From positions 690,298 to 754,297 of the forward strand of contig ML681968.1 in NCBI GenBank assembly GCA_007922195.1: DNA of 64,000 nucleotides, given 5' to 3'. The notes under the pieces were generated by a model. That model ran no database searches. It was given only the letters and a program-made list of their open reading frames with translations, and was not told where the DNA came from. The stretch's first letter is position 1. Every line of letters begins with the position of its first letter. The stretch comes from Podocnemis expansa. Lineage: Eukaryota; Chordata; Testudines; Podocnemididae. Positions 45,629 through 58,150 of this stretch are shown one piece after another. The translations under genes were made by a program, and so were the position numbers.

Positions 45629-45713
45629 CCTTAGAGGCTGTGGCTGAAGTGCTGCTCCTAGAGAGTCTCACAAATGAAAAGGATCCTCCCTCTAAGTTTA
45701 GAGCAATAGCTGC

Positions 45714-45729
45714 GGGGGGGGGGGGGGGG
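45714..45729. repeat. G16 run
   Basis: Homopolymer, likely length-variable and a G-quadruplex candidate on the plus strand. Confidence 0.95.
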
Positions 45730-47224
45730 AGCCACACCACTCCCAGTTAATACCTTACTGCCAGTAGCTTTTAGCACCCTTTGTATTAGGTCACTAGACT
45801 AGGGCATGCAAGAAGAAACACATCCAAGAGCTAGTGCAGGTTAGAAGAAAGCTCTGCAAGCTGAGGACATGCACCTCTGGGTGCCAGGAGGGTGTCAGCA
45901 GGCTGGGGAGAACAAGAGCGAATGGGAGACCCTGCACACAAAAGGAAGTTGACTGGGGATTTCCAAGCCAAGCACCTGTGGCACAGGCCTTCCCCATGGT
46001 CAGAACATCTAGGCCTGATGAGCAGTACAGGTAATAAACCTGCCCAGTGCTGTAGCCTCTCCAAAGCAGGAGCTGGAACAGACTATTCTACTTTAAAAAT
46101 GGAGATTTCAAGCCAGCCTGAGCCCCATATGCACAGCAAGTCCCACAGTGCAGATAGAAAGTTTGATTTGGAATCATTAGCCTTTTTCTACAGCAATGAT
46201 CCATTCGCATGGCTTGCTGGAAAGAAACTATTTGGGGCTGGGCTGGAAACCCCCTTGTTGGGCAGAATTTGTAGCCTGACTGGCTGACATCCTCACCTCT
46301 ATGCTGCCTTCCCAGAGCTGGGCCCCAGGGCTTGTTTAGCCCACCAGGAAGAAAGGAAGTCCAGGGTTGGGACTGAGTCAAGAAGGTCATAGCCTTGCAA
46401 TTCTGGACATCTTCACTGCCTGAGCCATTAACACCTGCAGGCACCTTTCAAGCAGGGAGAGAAATGACTCCCAGGAGAGGCAATAGGAAATGTGGCTGCT
46501 GCAATAGCTCAGTCTTCCTGGACCAAGTTACATTTCAGGGTAGCTGAGACAGCCTGAGAGAGTGTCTGAGCTAGAGCATTGCTATGGCCCCATGGTCCAG
46601 CAAAGAAGAGCTGGACTGAGCCACAGACTGAGGTGCTGGGGATTTACAGGATGAGATCAGCAAAGGAAGCTTCCCCTAATGCTCTAGCCTCCTGGGAGGA
46701 CTGAAGCTAGTGGCAGTTAGTCCCTGCCCCCTTTGAAGTGACTGATGAGTCCTGGTCCAAGTATACATCTTATGTCTGTTTCATGCTTGGCCCTTCAGGC
46801 ATTTAAGGCTGTCCCACCCCAATGAGTCTGCCATCAGTGAGACTGTCCCGGTTGGCCATTGGATCATGTCACTCAATGTATCCAACTGTCCATTTTAAGG
46901 CTAACTGGCATCCACCACGTGGTGGCATTGATGAGGTCCCCAATCTACAGGTGGCTGTTAAAAGCTTGAACCTTCCATTCCTTCCAAGCTGCAGGGTTCT
47001 TATGAGCCCAGGACACAGAAACATGGGCATACACAGATGGGTCATGGACTGGCAAGGTTTCCCCTCTTCTGTACAGAGCATCTACCCAAGTGGTAGTGCC
47101 AGAGGAGCAAGTTTCAGCTTGGAAACTACCTGACACATCCAGCACTTCCCCATGCCACCAGTGGGAGGACAAAGGTCACAGCAACTGAGAGCTGATATTA
47201 AAACTCACTCAGACCCAAGTCCAT

Positions 47225-47400
47225 TAGAGATGGTCTACTACACTGCACACTGAGCCTGGGCTCTGACTCAGCTCAGGTCTGAGACACAGCAGGACTTTGG
47301 CTCCAGGCCCTATTGATCTGCAGTGTGGATGCAGCAGAGCCAAGTCAGAAGGTTATGTAGTATGAACACATGCATGGCCAAGACACAGGTGTCTTGGCTG
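47225..47400. mobile_element. DNA transposon fragment, palindromic turtle MITE type
   Basis: 'GGTCTACTACACTGCACACTG', 'GAGCCTGGGCTCTGACTCAG', 'CTCAGGTCTGAGACAC' and 'CTGCAGTGTGGATG' form an imperfect palindromic order like that of MITEs with GTCTACACTGCA cores (compare 52000-52245). Confidence 0.45.
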
Positions 47401-47984
47401 TTGGAAACCAGGTGTTTCCAAGCCTGCACTTGAGCACCCAACCCCCATGTCCCATACATTTGGCTTTACAATATAGTGCAAACCTCCAAGAACTTTGTAC
47501 CCATACTCTTGCTAGCCTGCATCAGTGAGCCACCAGAGCCCTCACCTGGAACAACTTCCCCCTTGCTGCTTATCTTCTTCTAGACTTCTGGTCTCATTGC
47601 ACCATGAAAGAAATCCCCTGGAGCCACAGCTGCTGCATCCAGTTCCAGATTCACATTAAAGCCAGTCATGGCCATGCCTTGTGTTTACTAAGATGATCAC
47701 ATTCCAAAGCTTTGACAGCATCATGCACTACAGGCTCTTAAGCAAAATAAGTTGCCATGGGGAAGAGGGGAGACCTCTCCTGGGTCAGTAACTGGTTAAG
47801 ATAGGGAACAGGGAGGAATAAGTTATTGGTTTTCACAATGGAGAGAAGAAAATAGTGGTGACCCCCAGGGGTCTGGGATGGAACCAGTACTGTAACATAT
47901 CCAGAAGAGTCTGGGAAAAGATGTAAATAGTGAGGTGTGGAAGTTTGTGTACAGTCCAAAAAACCACCTCAAGATAGCCAAGTC

Positions 47985-48700
47985 CAAAGCAGACTGTAAA
48001 AGGGTTACCAAAGTATCTCCCAAAACTGGGAGACTAGGCAAAAGTAGCAAATGGAATTCAATGTTGATAGATGTGGTGTAACACACTGAAAACCAATACC
48101 AACTAGGTATAAAGTCCAAATTAGCTACTACCACTCCAGAAAGTTTTTGGAGTCATTGTGGATAGTTCTCTGAAAAACATCCATTTGTATAGCAGACAGA
48201 CAAAAAGCCCTACAAACAGTGTTGGGAATCATTAGGAAAAAAAGGGATAGAGGGAGAAAACACACTGTGTTTACAAGTCCATGGTATATCCATGGACTGA
48301 ATATACTGCATGTAGCTCTGGGAACCCCCATCTCAAAGATTCGTTAGAAGTGGAAAATTACAGAAGAGCAACTAAGATAATTAAGGCATGTAACAGCTTC
48401 CACACGAGGAGACAGTGACAAGACTGGGATTTTTCAGCTTGCTAAGAAGCTACTAAGGGAGAGAATATAATACAGAGATCTATAAAACCATGACTGGTGT
48501 GGATGAAGGAAGCACTTACTCCTGATTAAACAAGAATTAAGAGTTGCCAAATGAAATTAAGTTTAAAAAAGCAGCTAACCAGAAGTATTTCTTCACTCAA
48601 AACATCCCTGTGGAACTCCTTGCCAGAGGATTTGTGAAGGCCAAGACTAACAGGGATTAAGTTTATGCAAGATAGCTCCATCAGTGGCTATCAGCCAGGA
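47985..48700 (+). mobile_element. CR1/L3-like LINE remnant, degenerate
   Basis: Translation shows scattered matches to an old CR1-group ORF2 tail: KWNSMLIDVV, TTPESFWSHCG, SEKHPFV, then 'ATKIIKA' and 'VELLAR'-like pieces spread over several frames to about 48650. Heavily mutated; subfamily unknown. Confidence 0.55.
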
Positions 48701-49394
48701 TTGACAGGGACACTGTCTTCCTCTCTCCAACATCCCTCCACACACCAGGGACATTTTTTTATTAAAAAAGTTTCCCATACTCCATGGTTTCCCTTCTCCC
48801 CCACAAGGGTAATCTGGAATTAGTTTCTTCCTTTCCACCCTGCTGAACAGGCATGAAAGTCCCCATTTAATGAGCAGGGTCATGCTCTACTCCAGCCCCC
48901 TGCTGATCTAAGCCAACTTTTCAGGGAGCCAAGGTGACTGGCTCCTGTAGAACCAGGCTGTGGGGACCAAGCACAGGTACACCAGCCTGCAGTCTCTGCT
49001 CAGGCTGCCAAAGGGATCCTAAACCTAGCCCTTGTTCAGTCCCTAGCTGAGAGTCTTCACTGCAGTAATAACCCAGGCTCTTACTCAGGTTTCACATGCA
49101 GCTCCTCATGTTATCCATGCAAGCCTCTGAAATGGCTTTGGGGCTCTAAGTCAGGTGAGCAGGTCCAGTTGGGACTCAGATAAAACAGGGTCTGCTTCAT
49201 GCTGGCTGGAACTTATCCACTTTGATGTGGGTACAGGTTGTAGTGCCACTAGTCCACTCCAGATTTGATCTTTGTTAGTCTACTGACTCCTATTTTCTGC
49301 CCCAGAAGCCATTCCCAGAGTCAGTGTTTAGACCTCATGTGACCTGCTCCATTACTACAGTAGAGATGTCACTCAGGAGATGCTCTCACTAGAT

Positions 49395-50014
49395 TAATGG
49401 TTCCCAGGACAGGGTCCTTATACCTCTTCAAGGATGTCCATGGTACTGCTCCCCCTAGGACTGAAACCCAGCTGCAGCCCTGATGTTCTCACTGGGGCTG
49501 GATCCTGGCAGGGGTGGGGGCTGCAGAGAGCTGGCTGCTGCCTCTGCTTGCTGGCTGCTGATGCCAGCACAGCTTCCCTCCCCTGCAGGGGCTGGCTGGG
49601 AGCCACGGCAGCCCCACACACCAGCAGGGGAATGGGGCCTGCTGGCAGCTCCTGGGCAGGGGCAGAGAGCTGTAGCCACATGCTGCAGCTGATGTGGCCT
49701 CATTCTCCTGCCTGGAGTGGGGGCTGCTGTGGTTATGGCCCCCTAGCAAGGGAATGGGGCCACAGGCAGCTCCCAGGTAGGGGACCATAGCTATGGCAGC
49801 CCCCACTCCTAACAAGAGAATTGGACTGTGGCAGCTGCAGTATGTGGCTGCCTGTGGCCCCATACCACTACTGGGAGCAGTGGCTACCATGACTATTGCC
49901 CCCTACCTGGGACCCCACTCCCCAGCAGGTGAGCAGTACAGGCCAGATTGACCCCCTGCAGGCCACCCCAAAATTTAAAGGGGTCTCCAGTCTTACAAAG
50001 GTTGGGAACCACTG
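49395..50014. mobile_element. hAT element (GGTTGGGAACCACTG end) with internal tandem repeats
   Basis: The right end CAAAGGTTGGGAACCACTG is a clear hAT terminus. The left end TAATGGTTCCCAGG is worn. Flanks CACTAGAT (49387-49394) and TCCTAGAT (50015-50022) agree in 6 of 8. The interior has degenerate repeats of about 75-100 bp around 'GGAATGGGGCC', 'GGCAGCTCC' and 'GGGGGCTGCTG'. Confidence 0.6.
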
Positions 50015-50076
50015 TCCTAGATCAATGCCACTCAGAGGCTCAGGAGGAAAAAAAAAAAAAGTATCCTGAAGGGGCT

Positions 50077-50092
50077 GGGGGGGGGGGGGGGG
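50077..50092. repeat. G16 run
   Basis: Homopolymer, preceded by an A run at 50048-50060. Confidence 0.95.
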
Positions 50093-51999
50093 AAGTGCCC
50101 AGGCAGCCTCTGACACAGTAGCAACAAGGAGCTATTTGGGCAAGTGTTTGTCCCACCCCCCACAATTCAGTGCATTTAAGAGAACACTGCCAAGAAGCTA
50201 GCAGAGGAGGCAATTGCTCAATGGGATTTCAGTGCAAGGAAATGACTGTGCAGCTAGTTCATTGTCAGTCAGTGGACTCTTAATCCATCCCTACTCTAAA
50301 GAGGGTTGTCCAAGTTTTTTTGTGAACAGAGCACTTCCTAGCTCCTGCATGTCACTGCTGCCCCAACCTGCCTCCCCAGGATGGAGCTGATGGAGTTCAA
50401 CTCCCTTGTGGGCGGGTGTTTGCACAGTTTAAAGGAATCTCATGAGTAACCCCTCTGTTTCCTGAGCAAAAAACACACAAAAATAAAGACAAGGATGGTG
50501 CAAGCATCTTTGTGATGTAAAGGATGGACAGGTTGAGAGAGGTGCCATGTTTTTAGGTCTTCTGTAGAAGCTGACCAGTTTGAATGAAGGAAGCCACAGG
50601 CCAGAAGGGAGCCCAAGTTTGTCTCCTTTTCTTGAGGGACATGGTCAGATCCCAGTGAAACTTACTGAAGAGTAAGCATATCCCAAGATGCTAAGTTTCT
50701 GCCATTGTAGGATACTGAGCCAATATGAATGGAGTTGTAGGCCCCAGAATCTGGCATCACAAGAGCATCTGAACTGCCACTCTGATCAGATCAAGTTCAA
50801 AATGTCTCCTCTGATCCAAGCCAATGGAAGCAGGCAGCAGCTTGACTGGATAAAGGAGTTCCTTGAAGGCAGCAAAGTGATTGCATTCTCACAGTGAATC
50901 ATTTCTAGAGCCACATCACATGAGGCTCTGAAGATCCTTCAGAGACACCAGTGCAGAGCCCAGATGATGAAACACTTATGGGAAGAAGCTAGAGATCCTA
51001 CCATGGGACTTAGATGAGCCAACTTCAGATGTAGCCCTTCAAACACAAATCCAGTTGAGGGTCTGTCTAGAATGGATTTTCTGACACTTGTTCACTCCAC
51101 AGCATGGATTCTGCCCTTGGGTCCTAATGGACTGGATGGAAGAGTTAACCAAGGGTTTGGGAGTGGTTTTTTCTCCACACCATGGCCATTGGGAGAAATC
51201 TGTTCTTTGCTGGAACTAGAGCTTTGTGTAGTCTTCCTCCAGACACTGTTGTACAAGTGAGCCCACCCAACTCACATGGTTAAGGGCACCAGGACAGGGA
51301 CCATGTATTTCTGGTTAAGACCTGGGACAGCAGGGTCTTCATCCCAGCTGGAAACTGACTTTTGTCACCAACATTAGATTTCATGCTCCCCTCCCTCACC
51401 CCAAAAATTAGGATTCTGCATGAAAAAGTTTAGTGAATCGAGTTCCATGCAGCCACTCTATCCCTTGATGGATCAGCAGGTCAGTATTCCCTCAGCTTGC
51501 TTTGTGCACCACAGCATCAGCAGTGGGAGAACTCAGTGACTTCTCCAAGAACAGAGACCTGTATGAAGGAGGTGGAAGAGAAACTGCAATCTAACATCCC
51601 AGGAGCCAACAGCCAGCAACTCACTCACAGCAGCGCCAAGTGCTTCTGCAATGCAAGGATCAGTTTTCACCTGGTCCTTCAGAGGAGACTTTACTTCTTG
51701 GTAGAAGACATGATCCTGGCTGGAGTTTGGAGTTGTGATGTTAGTACAGAAGGCAAAAGAAAGCTGAACTGAGATGACCTGGGGCAGTAGCCCACCTGGT
51801 TCAGCCAGTTGTCCTATATTTCCATGGTCAGAAATCCAGGAAGTTTGTAGACTTGCTCCAGATGGTGTGAAGGACCTAGAGTGTTTGGGGAGAGGAGGTC
51901 AGGTCACTTGAATTAATGCAGTCTGCTACTTATTACCCAAGAAGGACTCCCATCACCCAGCCCCAAGGGCAAATGGCTCCTTAAAAAGGGTGCCAGCTC

Positions 52000-52245
52000 T
52001 GAAGTCTACACTGCAACTACACACTTGCAACTTGCTTTTTGGACAGCTCACAGGACTGGGGCTAAGAAGCTGTTAACAGTATAGACACATGAACTCCAGG
52101 ACCCTCCCACCTCACAGGGTCCTAGAGCAGCTCTATCTAGCTGGGAGTCCAGATATGTACACAGCCATTAAAAAAAAAAAAACACAGCCTGTTAGCATGA
52201 ATCAGCTGGCATTAGCCAGCCATGGGTTTTAATTTCAGTCCAGAC
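52000..52245. mobile_element. Palindromic MITE, GTCTACACTGCAA family
   Basis: 'GTCTACACTGCAACTACACA' at the left, 'GGACCCTCCCACCTCACAGG' and 'GTCCTAGAGC' in the centre, and 'CAGCTGGCATTAGCCAGCC' with 'TGGGTTTTAATT' at the right. This is the order of a MITE family I know from turtle genomes. An A13 run (52170-52182) interrupts it. Confidence 0.65.
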
Positions 52246-53286
52246 CCCACCCTTACACTACTGTGCCTCAGATGACTAGTTACCATCCTCTATTCTTTGA
52301 CATCTTGAGGAGCTAGTTCAGCTGTTCTCAAAGAAAGCCTCAGGTTCATCAAGGGAACCCATTACAGCTGCTAGGCAGCCATATAGTAGCTCAAAATGCT
52401 ATCAATTCAAGTGCCATCATGGGCTCAAGCCCCTCAGTCACAGCAAGGAGCCCAGCTTTCTATCATGCTAGACAGTGCTAGTTTGGTGTGACTACACAAC
52501 AGAGCTCAGAATGCTGCTCCAAAGGAGTATCCTAGAGAGTCTGACAGGAGCCAGCAGCTGTTTGGGCTCAGTCTCCAAGCTGCTGTCCTGAGAAAGCTGC
52601 AAGCATCCTGCAGTAATGTGCTGTCCAGCTGCCAAGAGAGCCAGCCACAGGCAGTGGCTGCACTTCCAGCAGGCTGCCAGTCAATGTGCCAGCCACCACC
52701 TGCTCTGCTGGCACAGATCCTCACAAGAGATGGAGAGATGCTGTCAAGAGCTAACAGAACCGTGCCTGCCTTTGATGAATCAGGGGAGGCAGGGGCAGAA
52801 CGTTTTCAGCTGATGTGTCCTGGCCACAGGGACTAGGACAACTCAGAAGGGACAACAGTGGCTTGAGCATCCAAAGGAGATTAATGTCATCCGCTAGGAT
52901 TGTCTAGCTGTGTATTCTGAGTGGCAGCAACCACTTAACTCATTTGAACCCAGGGTCCTGGAGGGCTGGACTCCAGGCAACAGCATTTGGACCAAAGGGT
53001 TCCAATGCCAGCTCATGAGACAACTCAGCCAGATGCCCGTAATGGCCACCTATGGCCCAACTCTAGCCAGCTGCTGCACTCCTTCACAGACCCAGGTTCC
53101 TAGCAGCTTTTGTTCTGGGGGGAAAAAAAAGGTGGGTGATTAGAGCTTCTTTGCCACCACAGTGGCCCTGACCCCAAAGAACAAGCAGTGGAAGCTACTC
53201 ACACTGCAACTTGTAGCTCAGGAGTGGCACTTTAATGAACTTTCAAAGCCCAGTTTCACCAAGGGATTGGGTTGGTGAACCCATGG

Positions 53287-53306
53287 AAAAAAAAAAAAAA
53301 AAAAAA
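53287..53306 (+). repeat. A20 run
   Basis: Homopolymer; a second A run lies at 53338-53347. Confidence 0.95.
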
Positions 53307-54832
53307 TCAACTCTCATGCTCAGTCAGAAGGAGAAGAAAAAAAAAAAGTCAGCTGGGCCTGATCAAGCTAGTTGTAGGGGAAACAGCTACTTCTTACCTT
53401 TTGCCTCCAGACACCTAGGTCAGGTCAATAAAACAGACAGAGCTGCTCAAAAAAGGGAGATGGCTTCACTGCCAGACTATCCCTACCAGCACCATGCAAT
53501 GGGAACCTGGAGAGCTCACACCCTGCTAGGCAGCAAAGACTGGGATGGACTTGCAGAGGCAGGATGTTAACCTCTAGTCTAGCATACTTCACATCATTGG
53601 CTGGGAACTCTGGATCACAGCCACTCTGCATTTCCTGTAGAAAATTCAGTACTGCTTTCATCCCCAACAAAAAAGCTCCTTCAGAGAAGGCAGCAAGGCA
53701 TCACATTGGAAATGACAACTGTGCACAAACCCCTCACAGCCAACATCACAAAAAAAAACCAAACCCCAAACAAAAGCCACTCTAGCTCCAGCCTTCCCCT
53801 CTGCTGAGAATCACAGAAGGACAACTTGACTCTGTACACAATGTCTAACATCCTGGGCCCAGGCCACAGCAGTTCTATGGCACCAGAAGCGGCTCTCCTA
53901 AATAGCAGTTGCCAAAAGGTCACCTCAGTGACCATGTGACAGCCTTTCTGGCTAGATTGCTGGTCAACCCCTGTGCTGCACAACAGTTCCTCACCCCCAC
54001 CAGTGAGGCTAGTGTTCTTCACTCCTCTTCTCCAGAAGCCTCCACTTGGCTACTGCCTGCCCACCTGCCCCCTCACACACATGCACCCCCCACCTGCCAA
54101 CAACCCAGCAGTAGCTCCTTCTTACAGGGGGAAGTACCACTATCCATTCCCACAGTGGGCCAGCACTTAAGTGAGCAGCTGGGCCAGAAAATGAAATACC
54201 AAGTGTGAAGAGGAAAGTGTATAGCAAGTCACTGACCTCCCTTTCCATCGACGGGCTCGGCTTCCATTTGCTGAAAAGCCTCAGGGTCCTGCCAGCCTCC
54301 TCAGGTTTGGAGGGCCAGGTGTTTGTGTGAAGGAATGTCTTCTTCCACCTCTTGGTCAAAGAATGCTGCCCCTTCAGGGGAGGAAGCCAAGCATCAAGTC
54401 AGGAGTCCAACTCAATCAGCTTGGTGGCTAAACATGATGCAGAGGCACCAGCCAGCCTTTGACAGGATGCACTGCTGTGAGTTTTGCCTGGTGCACTGCT
54501 GTCCAGTCAGGGTCCACCGAACAGAGGGTCAGAAAACAAGCCATAACCTGCTATGGGAACTGCCATGGCAGCCACGTATGGGGCAGTTTGTCACCAACAT
54601 GAGCTAGCAGGAGGTGGACTAACCCAGTTTGGTGTGTGGAGTTCAGTGAGGTGCTCCTTGTGGGAGAGCTCTCCCAACAGGGACCTGGAACAGAGTGCTT
54701 CTTATGTGAGCTACTGCAGGAGCCCTGGCCTCCCCCAGGCAGAGGGTCCAGCCTAGCACAGGCTCCAGTCATCATTCTGCAGCCACAGCACTAGGATGCC
54801 CTCAGAGCCTACAGCAATGACAGGTGCTAGAG

Positions 54833-55012
54833 CAGGGGTCTCAAACTCAAGTCACCACAAGGGCTGCATGAGGACTAGCATGTTAGCCTGAGGGCCACAC
54901 CACTGAAACCTTTTCATACAATGATATTGCAAACAATAGTATCATTGTAGGCCAGAGGAAATAGCTGTAAAGGGACACAGGCAGCCCATGAGCCACATGT
55001 TTGAGACCCCTG
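54833..55012. mobile_element. hAT MITE, CAGGGGTCTCAAACTC family, copy 3
   Basis: Ends CAGGGGTCTCAAACTC and GTTTGAGACCCCTG. Flanking duplication TGCTAGAG (54825-54832) and TGCCAGAG (55013-55020), 7 of 8. The interior is as in copy 1, with a deletion. Confidence 0.9.
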
Positions 55013-55179
55013 TGCCAGAGCAAACCTTTAGTTTTTGCTTCTAGATCTAGCCAGAAAGCACATCCCTAGACCCAGCTTTCCTGAAGGGCCAGATTGGAAT
55101 GGGGCCAGTGACCCATCAGTCCCATAGCTGTGTCCAAGTAACAGGAAGCAATGTCCTGCACCTCAACACAGGAGTGCCT

Positions 55180-57750
55180 TAGGGTGACCATGTACTACAT
55201 CTGCACAGGACTTGGTGGTGACAGGAGACTTTGGCTATCCAGACATCTGTTGGGAAGACAACACTGCAAGGCACAGATTATCCAACAAGTTCTTGGAATG
55301 TATTAGAGACTATTTCCAAATGTGGTGAAAGCTACTTGGGAGAGGCCATTCTCAACTTGATTTTGACAAACAGAAGAACTGGTTGAGAATTTGAGAAGTG
55401 GAAGATCACTTTCACCCAAGTTATCATGGAATGGTAAAGTTCATGATTCTAAGGAATGGTAGGAGAGAACACCAAAATAAAGATGGATTTCAGAAAGGCA
55501 GACTTTAGTGCACTCAGGAGGTTGATAGATATGTTTCTCATGGGATCCTACCTAAGAGGAAAAACCAAGTGAAGACAGTTGGCAGTTTTTCCAGAAGAGG
55601 CAGTATTAAGGGCACAAGAACAAACTATTCTGATGCACAAGGAGGATAGGAAATATGGCAAGAGACAATTCTAGCTTAACCAGGAGATTTTCAGTCATCC
55701 AAAAATGAAGGAACAGTCCTACAAGAAGGGGAAATGGACAAAAAATCAATGACTAAACAGTTACGAAGGTAAAAAAATGCATCAGAAAGGCCAAGGCACA
55801 TGCTGAAATCAGACTAGCTGAAGGCATAAAGGGTAAACATTTTTAAATGCATTAGAAACGAGAGACCAAGGACAGTGCAGGTGCATTGCTCAAAAGGGGA
55901 AAGAAAAAAAAACCACACACACACAGCCTTCTCAGTGAAGACCAAAATGAAGAAGTCATATGACTTCTGCCATTTCCACATTTTCTGTTTTTAACTGGAT
56001 GCCTGACATAGGGAAGGGCAGTTAAGACAGGATAGGATCAGAAGCTAAAATAGGGAGACAGCCAGTTAAAAATTACATAGACAAGTTAGATGTCTTCAAG
56101 TCCCCAAGGCCTGATGATATGCTCCCTATAATACTCAAGGACTTGACTGAGGAGATAAGCCATTGGCTCTTTTGGGGGGGGGGGGGGAAGAAGAGTCTTC
56201 CATGACTGGAGGAGAGGTTCCCAGAGGGCTGGAAAAGTATAGTGCCCATCAACAGAAAGGGAAATAAGGACAACCCAGAGAACTCTAGACCAGCAAGCTT
56301 AAGCTCTGTACCGGGGGGGGGGAGGGGGCAAATAATTAAGGACTCCATTAGCAAGCATCTACAAGAGGTGAAGATACTATGCAATAGTCAGCATGGATTT
56401 GTCAAGAACAAGTATGTCAAAACCAACCTGATAGCTTTGTGGATTGAGGTGAAACAGCAGATGTGATATCTAGACTTCAGTAAGGCTTTTGATATGGTCT
56501 CACATCACCTTCTCATTAACAAACTTCAGAATTATAACCTGGATGGAGCTACTATAAGATGGGTGGAAAAACTGGTTGGATAACTGCTCCCAGAGAGTAG
56601 TTACCAATGGTTCAGTCATGCTGGAAGGGCATAACAAACAGGATACCTCAGAGGTTGATTTGGGGTCTGGTTCCATTCAATGATTGAGATGATGGCACAC
56701 AGAGTGCACTTAAAATTTGCTAATATCAAGCTGGGATGGGTTGCAAGGCCTTGGAAGATAAAAATCACAATTCAAAATGGTTTGGGTACAAACTGGTGAA
56801 ATGGTCTGATGTAAAACAATGAAATTCACTAAAAACCAAGTGTGAAGTACTCCACCTAGGAAAGAACAATCCATTCCACATATTTAAAATGGGTAGTGAC
56901 TGCTTAGGAAGGAATGCTGTTGAAAGGGTTCTGCATGACAGTGGACCAGAGCTAAAGAGTCAATGGTCTAACAAACCATTCAGGGATGTATTAACATGAG
57001 TACTGTAAGAATTTTTCTGCTTTACTCCACCTGGATTAGGCCTCAATTGAGTACTGTATCCAGTTCTGGGCACCTCATTTCAGGAAACGTGGCCAAATTG
57101 GAAACAGTCCAGAGCAGAACAACATGAATGATTAGAGGTTTGAACACCTGGCTTACAAGGGAAGATTGAAAGAGCTGGGTTTGTTTAGTCTTGAAAGAGA
57201 AGAGGGGGCATAACAGTTTAAGTACCTCAGAGGTTGTCATAAGGAGGAAGGGGGAGAAAGATTGTTCTCCTTAACTGCTGATGACAGGACAATAAGCAAT
57301 GGACAATAAGCATGCTCAGAGTAGCTGTGGGGGTGGCCTGCAGCCAGGTGCCCCTGGCTTCAAACAGCCAGGTATGGGACAGGGAACACTGGGCAGGGGG
57401 CCATGGCTGCAGTGGCTCCCTGGCTCAGGGCAGGAGGTCACACTGCCCAGTGCCAGCCACATCTGGAGTATGTGGTGGTGCCTCACTAAAACCAGGGGGC
57501 CATGGACTTTCCCCTCACAAGGGGGTTGCCAGCCTTAAAACGGTTTAGGAACCCCTGCTTTGGACATTAGGAGAAATTCTAACTATCAAGGTGATTAACA
57601 ACTGGAATAAGTTGCCCTGGCAGTTTGTGGAATCTCCATCATGGGATGTTTTCAAGATCAGGTTAGACAAGCACCTGCCAGAGATGGTTTAAGAGGGCAC
57701 TTGATCCTGACCTTGACTTTTCAGGGTCCCTTCCAGTTTCTATGATCTCT
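55180..57750 (+). mobile_element. CR1 LINE, long ORF2 remnant, inside RBPMS2 intron (antisense to gene)
   Basis: In order along the plus strand: [17 protein letters not shown] (endonuclease end, about 55220-55270), DKLDVFKSPRPDDM and ILKDLTEEISHWL (56080-56170), then ISKHLQEVKILCNSQHGFVK (reverse transcriptase start, about 56345-56410), 'LDFSKAFDMVSH' (56471-56508, the RT motif), KQCEVLHLGK-type sequence (56850), and 'YKGRLKELGLFSLERE' near 57150. It ends at about 57750 with TTCTATGATCTCTA. Many stops and frameshifts; part of the YxDD region is missing. The 57303-57557 segment is a foreign insertion. It is not active. Confidence 0.88.
57303..57557. mobile_element. hAT-like insertion within the CR1 LINE
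   Basis: CR1 text stops after 'CAATAAGCAATGGACAATAAG' and resumes at TGGACATTAGGAGAAATTCT. The segment between starts GCATGCTCAGAGTAGC and ends GGTTTAGGAACCCCTG, a hAT-like right end. The left end is missing, and about 30 bp of CR1 seem to be lost at the junction. Confidence 0.55.
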
Positions 57751-58029
57751 AACCCTGCCACTTGAGCATGGTGGCAGATATCCTGCTGGCCCCCCCTCAG
57801 ATGCCACATTCTCCCCCAGCCCTGGAAAGTCCCTTGCTCTGCCCTTCTGCACCCTCCTGATCCCCAACCCCAGACCCCTTAGTCCCACATTCCCAGCAAC
57901 AGATGAGAGGAACCAAACCCACAGCAGGAGCTGGCTTCAGTTGTGGTCACTGGGGAAGAAAGGTGAAGATTAGACCCCATTTTGTGGGGCTGGGTCTGTC
58001 CCTTTCAGGGGGTCTGCAAAGTGCTTGAC

Positions 58030-58150
58030 AAGTGCTGTTCTCTAACGTGCACAGTAGAATTTAGTTGTGTGCTTCCATCATCACGTCACTCACCTCCCCC
58101 ACCACGTGACATGAGTGAGACGAGGGAGGTGGCTGGGGAGAGGCAAACTC
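58030..58150. promoter_or_regulatory. Candidate intronic regulatory patch (E-box / CRE-like)
   Basis: A short CpG-containing patch has CACGTCAC (58082-58089) and CACGTGAC (58103-58110, an E-box of the GTCACGTG type), set in an imperfect hairpin: CACTCACCTCCCCC with GAGGGAGGTGGC. Function is only a guess. Confidence 0.25.

Noticed and set aside
54230..54340. Possible exon on the minus strand (EAFQQMEAEPVDGK-like reading)
   Set aside because: No matching splice sites in phase with RBPMS2 and no family match. The flanking RBPMS2 exons already join perfectly without it.
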